A DNA stretch of 64,000 nt from Rhododendron vialii (Eukaryota > Streptophyta > Magnoliopsida > Ericales > Ericaceae), in NCBI RefSeq assembly GCF_030253575.1, contig NC_080564.1:5624501-5688500 (forward strand). Direction: 5' to 3'. Within the stretch, counting starts at the first letter, position 1, and the number at the start of each line of letters is the position of its first letter. A program made the translations under genes and the position numbers. Positions 1 through 11,999 of the stretch are shown here, piece by piece. The notes under the pieces are model-generated. The model worked only from the letters and a program-made list of their open reading frames with translations, had not been told where the DNA came from and did no database searches.

Positions 1-204
1 TAAGACTAAGAAGTAAATTACTTGGGAAAACAAGAAGTGAAAATAAATTCTGCTTCTCCTTGGTGAATTCAAGTTCAATTTTGGCTTTTGGCTTATTGTT
101 TCTTCTTCATCTGCTTTAGGGAAACCTCTTCCAATTTTGCAACTTAGTATTCCCATATTCAGTTGTTAGTTATGACAATTTCATGTTAAATATTGTTCAT
201 TCAG

Positions 205-1950
205 GTCTCATGAGCAAATGTCAGTGAAGATGGTAGACCACATTGTTGATAGGCACCATATTGACATTGACTCTGGAACCATTAAAAGAGTTAAGGTAAT
301 ATGATGAATTAAGGCTCATCTTTTGCATACTGTATTACTTGTAACTCGTGGGGGCACGAGGCTTTCTTTGGTTTGATGCACAATGTCTCCCAGACCATGG
401 TACCTTTATTGTTCCTCCAATCTTGTATTCCTGTTACAATATTGTATACCATCCTGATTGACATTGGAAGCATCTCCTACTTTTGACTGTACATATTTCT
501 CTCTCATTTGCCGATCCATCTAAACATGGTAGAAGCTATTCCCTTACTTTATTTCTTTAACTTCATTTGTTTCCTTACACTAATGAAGGTTTTTTACCTT
601 TTTTTTTGGTAATTTTATATCACCAAAAAGAGTGCGGAAAGCTACAAACTCAATGGGGCATACCCCTGATCAAACAAAAGCAAAACATGAGTGCAATTGA
701 TGTTTCTTTATTTGAAGTATTAACAACCAGTTGGAGTTGTTTTCTCATACAGCACAGAGTCAATCATCAATCATCTTTGACTTGGTTTAGATCATGTAGT
801 ATCGAATTTATTCTACAAATTTGTGTCATTGTTTGGCTCATCTGAGAAAAAGAAAACAAATGGGTGCAACTCTTATTTCCAAAACCCTCTTGTATTGCTA
901 TTGTTTCTTGAACTGAAGTCTCGGCCTTTTGGTTCTTGAATGTAAAGTTTTCCCATTACTCACTTTGCAATCAGTGGCTTGACATTAACATATTCTTTCT
1001 GGTACTTGTGACATCAATTTGTTTGAAACAACCCTTCAATTTTCGGATATAGGTCTGAGAGTTTTGGGGACTTTCCTGCTCTAGCAAACATTTTGGACTT
1101 CGACACTTTCATGCTTTTGCCCCATATGCCTGTTTGAGTTAGTGGGAAATTAAAGTTAGTGTAAGTGTAACCTTTATTAGTTCTTAATCTAACATTAAGT
1201 GGAAACTTGGGGGGTTAAAACTTGAACCATACCATGCATGCAACAAATTTGATTTCACGTTAATATGCTGATCTTGGTTGATGGTGGCTGCAGAAAGAAG
1301 GTTGGATGATCCTTATTTTTCTTTATTCTAGTGGCTCCTTTAGCAGAAAACTTTGGAAAGAACGTAATGATTCTTGCATTATTGATGTTGTGCGGGTCTA
1401 ACTTTTTCTTTTTGGTTGTCCAGGGTGCTTGATAATGTGGTGATAGTATACCCCCTTTCTTTTCCCTTACCACAGTTTGTATATTTCATTGGCAGGAAAT
1501 GATACTTGCTAGCTCTGAATTTGCTCTACCAAAAGTAAGTTTTTGTGTGACAATTTTATGTGCATATTCTTGCGCCTGGTGGGGATATACATCTTCGGGG
1601 TATACTTCTCAGTGCATTTTCTTTCTTCTTTTTCTTTTTTGAATTCTTCAACTCATAGTTTCTCCTTTTTGTTTGTATATTATGTAGAGCGCAAAGGAGA
1701 AGCATTTCTTGTATGATATTGTTGCAAACGGTCGCAATGGAATCGATGTTGACAAGTCAGTTCCACATGAGAACTATGTTATCTAGTGGCTTACCAGCTG
1801 TCCTTAATTTTTTTTTCCATTAGCTAAGTTTGAATTCGATTTCCGCACAAGTATAATGATTGGTTGCACTTGAATTGATTTGCAGGTTTGATTACATTGT
1901 CCGTGACTGCCGAGCATGTGGTCTTGGATGCAACTTTCAGTTTCCAAGGT

Positions 1951-2011
<61 letters not shown>

Positions 2012-4000
2012 GCACACACAGTCACACACACACACACACAAATGCACTAGTGTATCAGGAATATTGATACTCTAGTTTCGGGTAGTTTGTCTCTTAGAGC
2101 TAGAGACATCTTTTGATTTTTGTGGCCCTTTGGTGTTCTACTGAGCTTGATTGTATATCATCTCTTTTGGTAATGGAATTCTTGCTTACAAAATATGGAT
2201 GTGACTACTTGAAAATGAAGTATGGAATCTCCTTTGTAACATTGTTGGTATGTGCACATACGAAAATGTAAACGTATGAAGAATAGGAAGATGAAAAATA
2301 TTGTGCATTCCCTGGCGTAAACTTTTCTCTGGTTCTTGCAGGTTATTGGAGACAATGCGAGTTTTGGGAGACGAGATATGCTATCGGGCTAAGGATTGTA
2401 GGCATCTTTCTTGAAAATTTACTCATTATGCTTATACTTGATCAGTGTTACTTTCTTATGCTTATGATCTTCAGATCTTACCGTCCACAAATTATTTGCC
2501 ACTCGTGCCGATCTGTACAGAACAGTCTATACACATGCAAAAGTAAAGGTACTAGCGCAGGTTCTCTTTATATTTGTTGATTTCTCACTTCTGAGATGGT
2601 AATTTTAACTGAAAATTTGTGTTTGGTGCTATGTACTTGCATCAATGCTGAAATTTTGGTGTTTGAAACAAGTGTATGTCAAACTTTTATTGTTTCAGGC
2701 CATTGAGTTCATGGTTGTAGATGCTTTGTTAAAAGCAAATGATTATCTGGACATTGCATCTCATGTTCTGGATCCTTCTGAATACTGGAAGGTTTGGGCC
2801 AATGTCTCTACTTTTTTACTCATATCTAGTTGATTTCATAAATATATTCACTCTTAATTGGATGCAGTTAGATGATACGATATTAAAAACAATTGAGACA
2901 GCTCCAGACCAAGAATTAAGTGAAGCTAGAGATTTGATCCTTCGCATTCGCAGAAGGGATTTGTACCAGGTATTGAAGCTAATAGCTATGCTGGTTCTTA
3001 CTTCTCGTGATCTCTTTTGGTTACTAAACTATGGTTCTCTTTAGTGGTCTATAACATGCATGAAGGTTAAGCTAGTATTTTCCCTTTGTCTATGGCAGTT
3101 TTGCAATGAGTATGCTGTTCCTAAAGACAAAATGGAAAATTTCAAAGAGGTCACAGCACAAGATATTGTTTGTTCACAGGTGAGGTGCTAGCACAAACTT
3201 TCTCGTATGTGTGTGCGCGTGCATAAATGGGATTTCTTGGTGGAAGAATTTCTCATTTGGGAATCTGGTACTTTTATTGAGCAGAAATCGAGTGGAGTGA
3301 TTCTTAAAGAAGAAGATGTTGTTGTTAGCAATGTCAGGATCGATTTGACTCGTGGGAAGAGTAATCCACTAGAGAGGTACTTCAAATAACCATGGGGTTT
3401 TAGGTTGATTTTGGAAGAACTTTCTTTTTGTTTCTCTTCTTGTCCTCTCCATCTCCCCTCAAACAACAATACGAAACAAGAAAAAAGGAAGAAAAATTAG
3501 TCAATGCACTGATATATTCTATCTTTTGCATGTATGAAATCTTCCAGTATCAATTTTTTCAAGGTACGGAACTCTTTGAGATTTTATTTATTCTTCGAAC
3601 TTTCCAATTATCTTTCTTTTTTGTTTCCTGCGATCCTTCTTCCCCTTCTTGTTATTGGTTTCACACTGCAGGATTAACTGATATACTTACATTCAGGATT
3701 ATGATAGCGAGGAGAAGTTTTCTATTCCAGATGAACGCATAAGCCACTTGCTCCCGACATCTTATCAAGATATGATAGTGAGAGTATACTCCAAAAAGCC
3801 AGAACTGGTCTGCAAATAATATACCGTATTTGTGCATTGTTCATGTTGTCTCTGTGTTAACTTCACCTCCAGTGACGGAAATACTCAACGTAATGCAGGT
3901 TGGAGTGCTTTCTGAGGCTTTTGAAAATTTTCAGCTCAAGACATACGGGATCAAAGCACAGGTACATGCAACACCAGAGACGAAAAAACGGCGCATATGA
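205..4000 (+). CDS. VEN4: SAMHD1-like dNTP triphosphohydrolase (VEN4), 3' part
   Basis: Plant homologue of SAMHD1 (VENOSA4 in Arabidopsis), a nuclear enzyme that hydrolyses dNTPs and balances nucleotide pools. Only the C-terminal 328 residues are here; the HD metal-binding centre lies left of the window. Exons: 205-295, 1496-1534, 1688-1755, 1886-1948, 2342-2397, 2475-2548, 2699-2791, 2868-2969, 3099-3179, 3285-3376, 3548-3563, 3697-3807, 3899-4000. All joins are GT-AG and keep one frame to TGA at 3998. Recognisable stretches are YDIVANGRNGIDVDKFDYI, FATRADLYRTVYTHAK (SAMHD1 allosteric/oligomer region), SNPLE and HLLPTSYQDMIVRVYSKKPE. The 16-nt exon 3548-3563 is needed to restore frame and gives INFFK before DYDSEEKF. 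The last exon could instead splice at 3960 (GT follows CACAG), but reading on gives the basic tail KKRRI. Confidence is high for family, moderate for the exact 3' end. Confidence 0.9.
1954..2040. repeat. (CT)n followed by (CA)n microsatellite
   Basis: About 27 CT units followed by a CA-rich tract lie in an intron of the VEN4 gene. The run begins about five bases after the donor of exon 1886-1948. It should be length-polymorphic. Confidence 0.95.
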
Positions 4001-4592
4001 GGTACCCGTTTTTGGCATTGCCTCTCTCCTTTTCGTCCCTCTGCCAAAAAACAAAATGTACAAAATCTTGGGTTCCAAACAATCTTTGACTCAGTTAAAA
4101 AAACCCCGATTTTTTACCTAATACATGTCCAGACAGTCTTGGATTTGTTGTGAGACCTTTGAAGTGGCAATGGGCTTGATTTTCATAGAACTAGATTGTA
4201 ATACTACTTTGAATTCTACATTACTTGACTCGTTTGTAGCCCTAGATAAGGGATGGTGCCGTTCAAAGGTGGGGTTTATAGTTCTGTTCATATTTGGGTT
4301 CTCGAAATTGATTGGACTGTTGTGAGCCGTTAAATCCTTTTAGTTTCTCTGTTTCTCCATTTCCTTCCTTACCCAATCTGTTCTTTGTAGGACCATGGAT
4401 GCAACTATGCTGTAAGCTTTTCCCTCTTAATCCTTTCTGGTAGTTACCGTACGGTTCACAAACCAGTTCTTGGGCGGGATGGAAAGTCTTCTGTAAGATG
4501 AGATCTCATATTTGGATGAGTTTTCGTTCTGGTCATTGTGGGAAAATTTGAGCCAACTTGATATGATAAACGGGGATGTAATCCAGAAGGAC

Positions 4593-4805
4593 GGTGTGAA
4601 TCTATTTATGTTATTGGAACCTTTCCAATAAAGTTCATTTTACTCTCTCTTCTCATCGATGTAGTCTTCATTGGATTCACTAAATCGTTTAACATAAAGG
4701 TGTGAATCTATTTATGTTATTGGAACCTTTCCAATAAAGTTCATTTTATTCTCTCTTCTCGTCGATGTAGTCTTCATTGGATTCACTAAATCGTTTAACA
4801 TAAAG
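4593..4805. repeat. 106-bp tandem duplication in VEN4 3' flank
   Basis: Two adjacent, almost identical copies (about 4593-4698 and 4699-4805). Each holds an AATAAA within TTCCAATAAAGTTC, so a possible poly(A) signal is doubled. Only a few substitutions separate the copies, so the event is recent. Confidence 0.9.
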
Positions 4806-4984
4806 TTCGCGTATTTGACTGCTGCAAGGTGACATCAAATGAACAAAAATGTTCAGCAATTTGACAAGGGAGACCTTGGGCAATATGCCTTCCGAATAGG
4901 GGGAGGAAAAAAGGGGGAAAGTTGATTATGATGTTTGTTAACAGGCTTCCTTGTTCATTTCGGGTATCAAAACCTCTACGCACA

Positions 4985-5134
4985 GTCTCTAATATATTTT
5001 CTATATTTCTCTCTCCACTCATTACTCTCAAAACCATCCTCAAATTCAAACCAAACAGAGTCTAATATATTTTCTGTATTTCTCTCTCCACTCATTACTC
5101 TCAAAACCATTCTCAAAATTCAGACCAAACAGGG
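4985..5134. repeat. 73-bp tandem duplication
   Basis: A pyrimidine-rich unit with CTAATATATTTTCT and CACTCATTACTCTCAAAACC occurs twice with period 73. It lies in the gap between the convergent VEN4 and CYP38 genes. No gene is seen between 5135 and 5532. Confidence 0.85.
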
Positions 5135-5532
5135 TTGTGTTTCAACTTGTAAGAAACATACGGTTATATTTTGCCAAGTTTGGTCATCTCTTGACCTATT
5201 TAAATTAGAATTCTCGGTCAAGAATTTGATCAGTTAATAAGTTCGAATTACCCCACAGGAAGATGAAAAAAACATCAACTCAAGACAAATGAGAAACAGT
5301 CAATCCAAAATTGGATACAAACCAAAGAAAAATGATACTTATAACACTCAAATTAAGAAACAAAGATAAACGACAGTGTTAATTTGTTTGAGTGATTACA
5401 TTCTTCTCTCGAAAAACAAAATGAACCAGTATCCAATAAATCAATAGAAGGAATAAACTCTCCACAGACTTGTTGGAATGCATACTCCCATTCACATTAT
5501 CGAACCCTAAAAATACAGAATTGTCGATCGCA

Positions 5533-5689
5533 CTAACCAGCAATCTTGTAGCTTGGGTTGGCAAGATTATCAAGGCCAGAAACCACTTGAATTGACTCTA
5601 TGACATCTCCAACCTTAACATCTGCCAAAAAATCTTCATTTTCTGTTACGTAACCGAATACTGAATATCGACCGTCCAATATGTTGGCA

Positions 5690-5727
<38 letters not shown>

Positions 5728-8700
5728 AACTTGGCTTGAAGCAGAGTTGTCATCAAACTCCTGTCAACAATAATAAGACAAGGTAAAGAAAGAGGGATTT
5801 CTATTTAGACATATGACTAGTAAAATATTCATATTCGGAATTCTCACATCTCTGGCCATAGCCATTGTTCCAAATGCATTGAATGGAAGCTTTGTTTGAG
5901 CCTTGTAAAGACCAAGCTCCTGATCAAGTACATCATCATTCACACTAAAACCATAAGAACGTTATAGCAAAAGGAATCTCACAAATTTCTCAGCACTTCA
6001 AAAGACAAGATGCAAGGACAAAAAAAGAGAGCATGAAAAAGGAATGCATCAAAGAACTACCACATATTATTCGTTGATACACAAGACACAATATATCTCA
6101 CTCAAAAAACTCAATCCAACAGTACATAGGATGTTCTTAAACCTTCAAAATTTAGACAATTTTTTCACCTATGAAAGCCATACAATGGCCCTCCCTTTGT
6201 CTTTTAAGCTTAAAAACTTCATCCACTGTGCAGCCAACCAAAAAAAAGAAAACGAAACCAAAAAATTTATGTTTCGTCAAGTATGTATGTCATAGGGTTA
6301 AGTGGGCATGCACCGACCAAGGCAAATATACTGATCAGGAGAGTACTAAAGCTTACTTCCAAAGTTGCTCCATAGAAAGGTGCTTTCTCTCCCATAGCCA
6401 TAATTTCCAACGGAATTGTACGTGTCTTCCCTGTACTGGGATCAATAAAGCCCTCAGCTGGGCCCTCAGGATCTCCAGTTTGGACTACAAAGCCATCAGC
6501 TGCAGCAAACCCAATTTATCCTTTAGCCTTTAGGCATATCTAAAACTCTAATCTTTAACTTAAGCTTTGTGTCTATTTAGGTAGTAAAACCCAGAACAAG
6601 GTAAAATTCACATCTCACCTCTTTGGATTTCCATGCCGTCATAGAAATGCCTTTCCACCAAATCAACGAAATTTCCGGCTGTTACTGGAGCATTATAACC
6701 ATCCAGGACAATGCGGAACACACACTCGTCCAGGCTAGGGTTATCCTTGACCTTGACCTTCATATCCACAGTGGCCCTTCCTTTCAGTAAAGGCATATTT
6801 TGGTATTCTTCAGGCACTTCGTATGGAAAGCCATCCACCATATCCTCTTCAACACTGCAGAAACCCAATGCCCCAGGAAGATCTCAGCTGCAGTCAATGA
6901 CAAGTTATATATGAGAATAGTTTACTCTAAGTTTGAGTACTGCAAGTTATTCCTAACCCCCATCTTCTAAAACAGGACATAGGTACAACATTCGGAAATA
7001 CATTCCCATAGTTCCAGAAACAATCTTGTTACATGTCAACTTCTATTTCAGGTAGTTATGGACTCACGGTCTAAAAAGCTCGCATAGGGACATGCAACAA
7101 AGGTAGTTTATGGCTTGGTCACGTCGATTACATGTACGTATAAAATCCTAAATATTCATTTCTCTTTTTTCTAGAAATCAGTCTATCCAAATCTATGTAC
7201 TAGGAGAAAGTGTGAAAACTGTCCATATTTATTTTAGAAAGTTTTTCCTTATAAGCAAATTGGATGTTTTCGGACTTGGACTGGCTAAACTTCCAAAGGC
7301 TAAGGGAGGTGGGATTAGATAACAAAATTTGAGGCTTTATTTGGATTCAAATCCAAGGATGCACATTAATGATGCCATATATAAATATAACCAAGAAACA
7401 GATCTATGACCACATAAACACACCATAAGCACATGACTAAGTAAAACTCCAAAATGTTTACCGACCTTTTGTAGTTTTTCCCCTTTTCAATTGCTGTACG
7501 TGAAGCTAATATTGCAATATCATATAACAAAGAACTTTCCACAACTTCTCTATGAATTGTGATTGTCAACTTAGAGTATAATTTGACACATGAGCATCAA
7601 GGTTCAGGGCCTGAAAATATTGTCTTCCTAACTTATCTTCAACATACATAACATTCATAAAATACTGTTAAAAATGTCATCTTCAGAAACCATTAAAAGT
7701 TTTTTCTTTAGAGTTTGTGCCCGGCATGCAAGTGCAGAATCAAGTCTAGTTTGTTCTACTTACCCTCCAACATAATTAAGTAGCTCTTTCTGTTTAGACG
7801 CTACTGCATCACGTTTTCTATCTTCCACAATCTGTTGGAGCTCATCCATGCCAGCTTCAAGCTTGCCAAGCAATTCAATTCCATGATCCTTCTTTGATTC
7901 AGCCAATCCCGAAACAATTAGACTTTTACCCTGCTTAAAAGCCCTAGACGCCTGCCTCACATTCTACAAGTAACAGATCAAAAGCTTTCCATTACAACTA
8001 ATCAAAGTATAACGAGCAACCACAAATAACGAATCAAATGACGGATTTCTCACTCTTTCCACAGAATCAAGTGCCTTGACTCCAGCAATCTTGAGACTGT
8101 CTGTGATATCTTCAAGTGGCTTTTGAACTTCCCTTATAGCTTTGTTGTCAACAGGCAAAGCATATCTCAACAATGCTCCCGGATCCTTAATTGGCGGCCC
8201 CGATATTAACACTGACAAATCTGGCAATGCCTGAGTTGCTGCATTGGCATAACTAGACCAACCCAATGTAGGTGCTCCAGTTATCAATCCAACAGCCAAT
8301 GCAATTGAAATCGCACATTCCTTCAATGGAAATAACCTATCTCTCTGTCCAAATAACCAAGGGCCATTAATATCATAACACTTAAAACATTATCTCAGAA
8401 GTTATAACATCTCCACTGACCTCACAAATAACATAACTTCTGTCCAGTTTGGTTGCAGTTTTTTTATAACCAGTTTTGCAGAACACTTTTCAGGAACTCT
8501 TTTCACAAACAAAAAAAACTTGCAATTTCCTTCATTTTTTAGCAGCTATGTGTAGTGGCCCCGGAAATGGGGTTCGGACCACTCACCGAGCCACAAGGCA
8601 CCGAGTGCGACCAAGTGGACCCCCGGCCCTGTGTTGAACATAAGGACCAAGGACTCCTCGGGGTCCCCTCGGAACATCGCTCAGTAGGAGGAATCCGGCC

Positions 8701-10052
8701 GGACTCTGTCGCTATCAAAGGACCCCAACACCCCGAGGCCGCATGAAGAAAGGCAATCATGACTGGAGGGCCCCAGACGGTTACGCCAGGAGGATAATCA
8801 TTGGGATGTGACCTGGCCATGTGCTCCGTAACTACCTTATTCCGTTCGTCACATAAGACATCACCCGAGGCGGTTACCTGAGCGTACCCTCCACACGCTT
8901 GCTTGGAGACCAAGCAAAGCAAGGTCTATAAAAGCAAAGGGACTCTAACCTAAAGAGGTATGCCATTCTACCCTAACCCTAGACCTATACACTTCTCCCT
9001 AGATCTAGCTTGATCGTCGGCGGGCGCGCGGAACAGCGGTGGAAGAAACCGGAACTAACCCACGGTCAAAATCCCGATAAACCGAACCCCTACACTATGT
9101 TTTTTTCCGGAAGATGCAACACCTTTTTCACTTATGTATTTGCAAAAACGATTTTTTTTAATTTCTTAAAAGCACGTACTACCACCCGCCACCCCAAATT
9201 GCTTGTTTTATTCAAAAAGTGTGTGATAGCTGCGGTCCCCACGCATGTGTTTGGGCGTGTTTCCGATAGCTATGGATACAGATTCAAGAATTTAGCTTTA
9301 GATTCAGCTGCAGATTAGATACTGGATTTTAGTAAAAGTTGAAAAACTTGTTTGTTGTAGCTGCGAGATTATGAGAACTTCATTCATTTTTTAAGAATTT
9401 GTGTTGCAGAATCCCAAAAGCTATCCAAACCCAGCTTTAGAATTTTGAGAATTTCTTTCCTTTTTCAGGTTCTCATAATCTCTGTAAATTCTAAAAATCA
9501 GTTATGTAGAATTTTGGACAAACATTCTAAACTGATTTTTAGAAGCTAGAATATAAAGATCTGTGAAAATAATTTTTCGCAAACACCCGCTTTGTTTGGA
9601 GCCACACCTGTGTCTATGGAGTATAAAATGCAGTGTCACTGTGTCAATAGCAATGCTCCTTAAAATTACACGACTTTTCGTCGTTGACAAGTAATTCGGC
9701 GGCGGGAGTAATTTGAAAATCTCCAACCAAACAAATTCTATTCGTTTTGGGGGGAAATTAGGCAGAAAACAAGATTTCAATAACAGCAATCAAACTGGAC
9801 GATTTCGTATATACATTCTCCTTGCATATTCAATTTGCGAACAAGTAGTCACCATTAGTGTATATAAATAGTTTCAATTACCTGTTTATGGTGGCGAGGG
9901 ATTTGGGAAGAACAGCGCGGCACGAATCGGTGGAACGAGGTATTCTTCTGGGAATTTGAAAACCGGACAAAATTGGTGGATAATTGAGGGTTGATGAGTT
10001 TTGAGGTGGTAGAAAGAGAAGAAGAGTAATGGCAGGATACAATTGCCGCCAT
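5533..10052 (-). CDS. CYP38: CYP38-type thylakoid lumen cyclophilin (TLP40)
   Basis: Chloroplast cyclophilin 38, a lumen protein needed for assembly and repair of photosystem II; the Arabidopsis cyclophilin domain is considered inactive as an isomerase. Exons in transcript order: 10052-9882, 8344-8054, 7963-7764, 6854-6619, 6499-6357, 5919-5848, 5760-5533. All junctions are GT-AG on the minus strand, frame is kept, and the product is 446 residues (Arabidopsis about 437). Residues 1-57 look like a Ser/Thr-rich transit peptide. Residues 64-92 ([17 protein letters not shown] to SYANA) are a lumen-transfer signal with an A-x-A cleavage site near 92. A helical region follows (residues about 93-220, [31 protein letters not shown]). 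The C-terminal cyclophilin-like domain (about 240-446) carries [49 protein letters not shown] and GRYSVFGYV. The start is the only ATG fitting a transit peptide. It converges with VEN4. Confidence 0.95.
8551..9094 (+). mobile_element. Solo LTR of an LTR retrotransposon in CYP38 intron 1
   Basis: A GC-rich 544-bp block in an AT-rich intron. It starts TGTAGTGGCCCC and ends CCCCTACA, with the 5-bp duplication CTATG at 8546-8550 and 9095-9099. A TATA-like CTATAAAAGC near 8928 fits an LTR promoter read on the plus strand, antisense to CYP38. No internal region or second LTR is seen, so this is a solo LTR fossil, probably Ty3-gypsy type. Intact target duplication suggests moderate age. Confidence 0.85.
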
Positions 10053-10320
10053 GGGAGTTGCAGGTTAACAGAATGCTACTGACATTAGGGTTAGTGAGAG
10101 AGAGTGTGTGATAGAGGGATGGAGAGATATAGATTAGAGAGAGAGAGAGAGAGAGATAAAAGTGGATAAGGTGGAGGAAGAGGGAAGAAAACACATCCAC
10201 TGGAGTTGAATATTCGGAGTTCCTGGATTGAGGATAAGATGTCAAGATTTTGGATTGGGGTGGGCTTATTAATTAGGGTTTGAAAGGCTAGGCCTGGAAG
10301 GGTATTTGTAACCAAATTGA
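10053..10320 (-). promoter_or_regulatory. CYP38 5' leader / proximal promoter with CT run
   Basis: Sequence directly upstream of the CYP38 start codon. It contains an uninterrupted GA run (10138-10156; CT on the coding strand), common in plant leaders. No convincing TATA box was placed. Confidence 0.4.
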
Positions 10321-10444
10321 GATGGTGTATACTAACTTTCTACTATATAGTTATTAAAAAAATGGTCATCCCTGAGTTGGGTATAGTTGCTACTTGTAGA
10401 ACAGTCAATTTAGAAAGACACGATGTGGGTACAAACACAAAATA

Positions 10445-10630
10445 TGTTAGGATTGAATGAGAGAGAGCAATAGAGAGAAGTATTACTAGAAAACACACTA
10501 ACTTCATTCACTTGGTTTTACAATAGGGGGTGCCTTCCTTTTATAGACATAAGTAGGAGAATACTGACAAGATAAGTTACTGTTCTTATTCTTCATATCA
10601 TATACCTATTACGTACAACACATAATTGAA
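10445..10630 (-). mobile_element. Probable copia-type LTR fragment
   Basis: Read on the minus strand it resembles the 3' part of a plant copia LTR: TCTATAAAAGGAAGG, then a leader-like stretch, ending AATCCTAACA at 10445. The other end and target duplication could not be defined, so it is a fossil fragment with an uncertain right limit. Confidence 0.35.
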
Positions 10631-10639
10631 CTTTACTGT

Positions 10640-11999
10640 ACATACATCATACTTCTGCATCACTACTCCACATGACTCACTCATTATGTGTAGCTCGCGA
10701 GTGCATCATTTGCCTTAAAAATCAAGCCAGAGGGTTTCGGTAACTCAACGAACAAGTATGATTTTGAAAATAACTTTGACGTAAAATTCTTCTGATCACG
10801 TTGTTACGGATGTTCGATCAACTTAATTTTTGCAAAGAGTAATTTATTCGGCAGGCTCTATAATGTTGCTTTGGATCATATTTCGGCTTGGAATGGTAGC
10901 AATTTGGAGAGGATAGTTGGGTTGTTGCCCCTTTGTCCGTCCTAGTCAGACCTTTGATGGGCTCTCTTTTAACTGAAACATTGAAAGTAAATATTATGGT
11001 CTGTGGTTCACACATTTGTGCATCATATTCTAGCTCTCTCTAATGTGAAATTTTAAAATATTTGAAGAGAACCTTAAAGTACAAAACTTTTTGGTGGTTT
11101 TAAGTATTCTTGTAGCTCAAAAAAAATTAAAAGTATTCTTCTAGCTCTAGTATATGTCTCAACCCATGGATTTGAACATTTTGATGATTTCTTTTTCTCT
11201 TGCTTATTTTTCTCCATGTTATTGTCGTATAAAGTAAGATTCCGAAGATTACAAACGTTCACATAGCACCACCGCGTAGTGTGCTCTAGAGCTATTCCCG
11301 GGTTTCCCACTCTACATTAGTGTGGGAGCTAATCACTCTTTTATCACGTTTGTTCACCACATCATTCAATCGAGACCACACAGTAGTGATGAATTCAAGC
11401 TGGAGAGCGCGGGGTGTTGTGACCGGTAACTCTATAACTTATATATAAATATCTATATCTATAATTTATAAGATTAATCAACAAAAATAAGGTACGTATT
11501 AGCAGGACTTCAAGCTTGTAGGCCGAAGTTGAAATTGGGAAATTGGGAACTCGTACCAACCTTTGACGGGGGTATGATAGTCACGTACCAAGTGCACGTA
11601 AGGCACCATATCAAAACAATACTCAAATGTGGTCAATAATACGATCACCAAAAGCGCACATGCTAGCCGGTTCGGAATTTCAGTCATCAAAAAAATACGA
11701 TGACCAAAAGTGAAACAAAAATCTAACGCACCTGCATAGGTTTTCCCACTTGGATTTTCATACATGATCCCACTAGTGAGCATCAGGCTCTAAACGAATT
11801 TAACTAATAGTGACATCAATCCAAGAAAAACCATGCCTTGTTATAATGTGTTCAATCCTACCAAAATCAAGAACGTAAAAACAAAATTCCGAAACTGTAC
11901 CATAGAAATCCCAAAATTCCAAATATTTCCAGGAAAAAAAAACCCAAGTCTAGAGGAACGGATATTTGTGGACATCCTAAGTTGGGAGGGAGTGATCGA
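10640..11999. other. Intergenic, no gene seen
   Basis: Gap between the CYP38 promoter and the SWEET stop codon. It is AT-rich with scattered short ORFs showing no recognisable protein motif. No tRNA or clear transposon end was seen. Confidence 0.5.

Noticed and set aside
4381-4410. Alternative last exon of VEN4 (CTTTGTAG then a short ORF)
   Set aside because: Possible by splice signals, but the colinear end at 3998 gives the basic KKRRI tail expected of the family.
11499-11783. 94-codon minus-strand ORF
   Set aside because: No recognisable motif, no neighbour support, composition like intergenic DNA.
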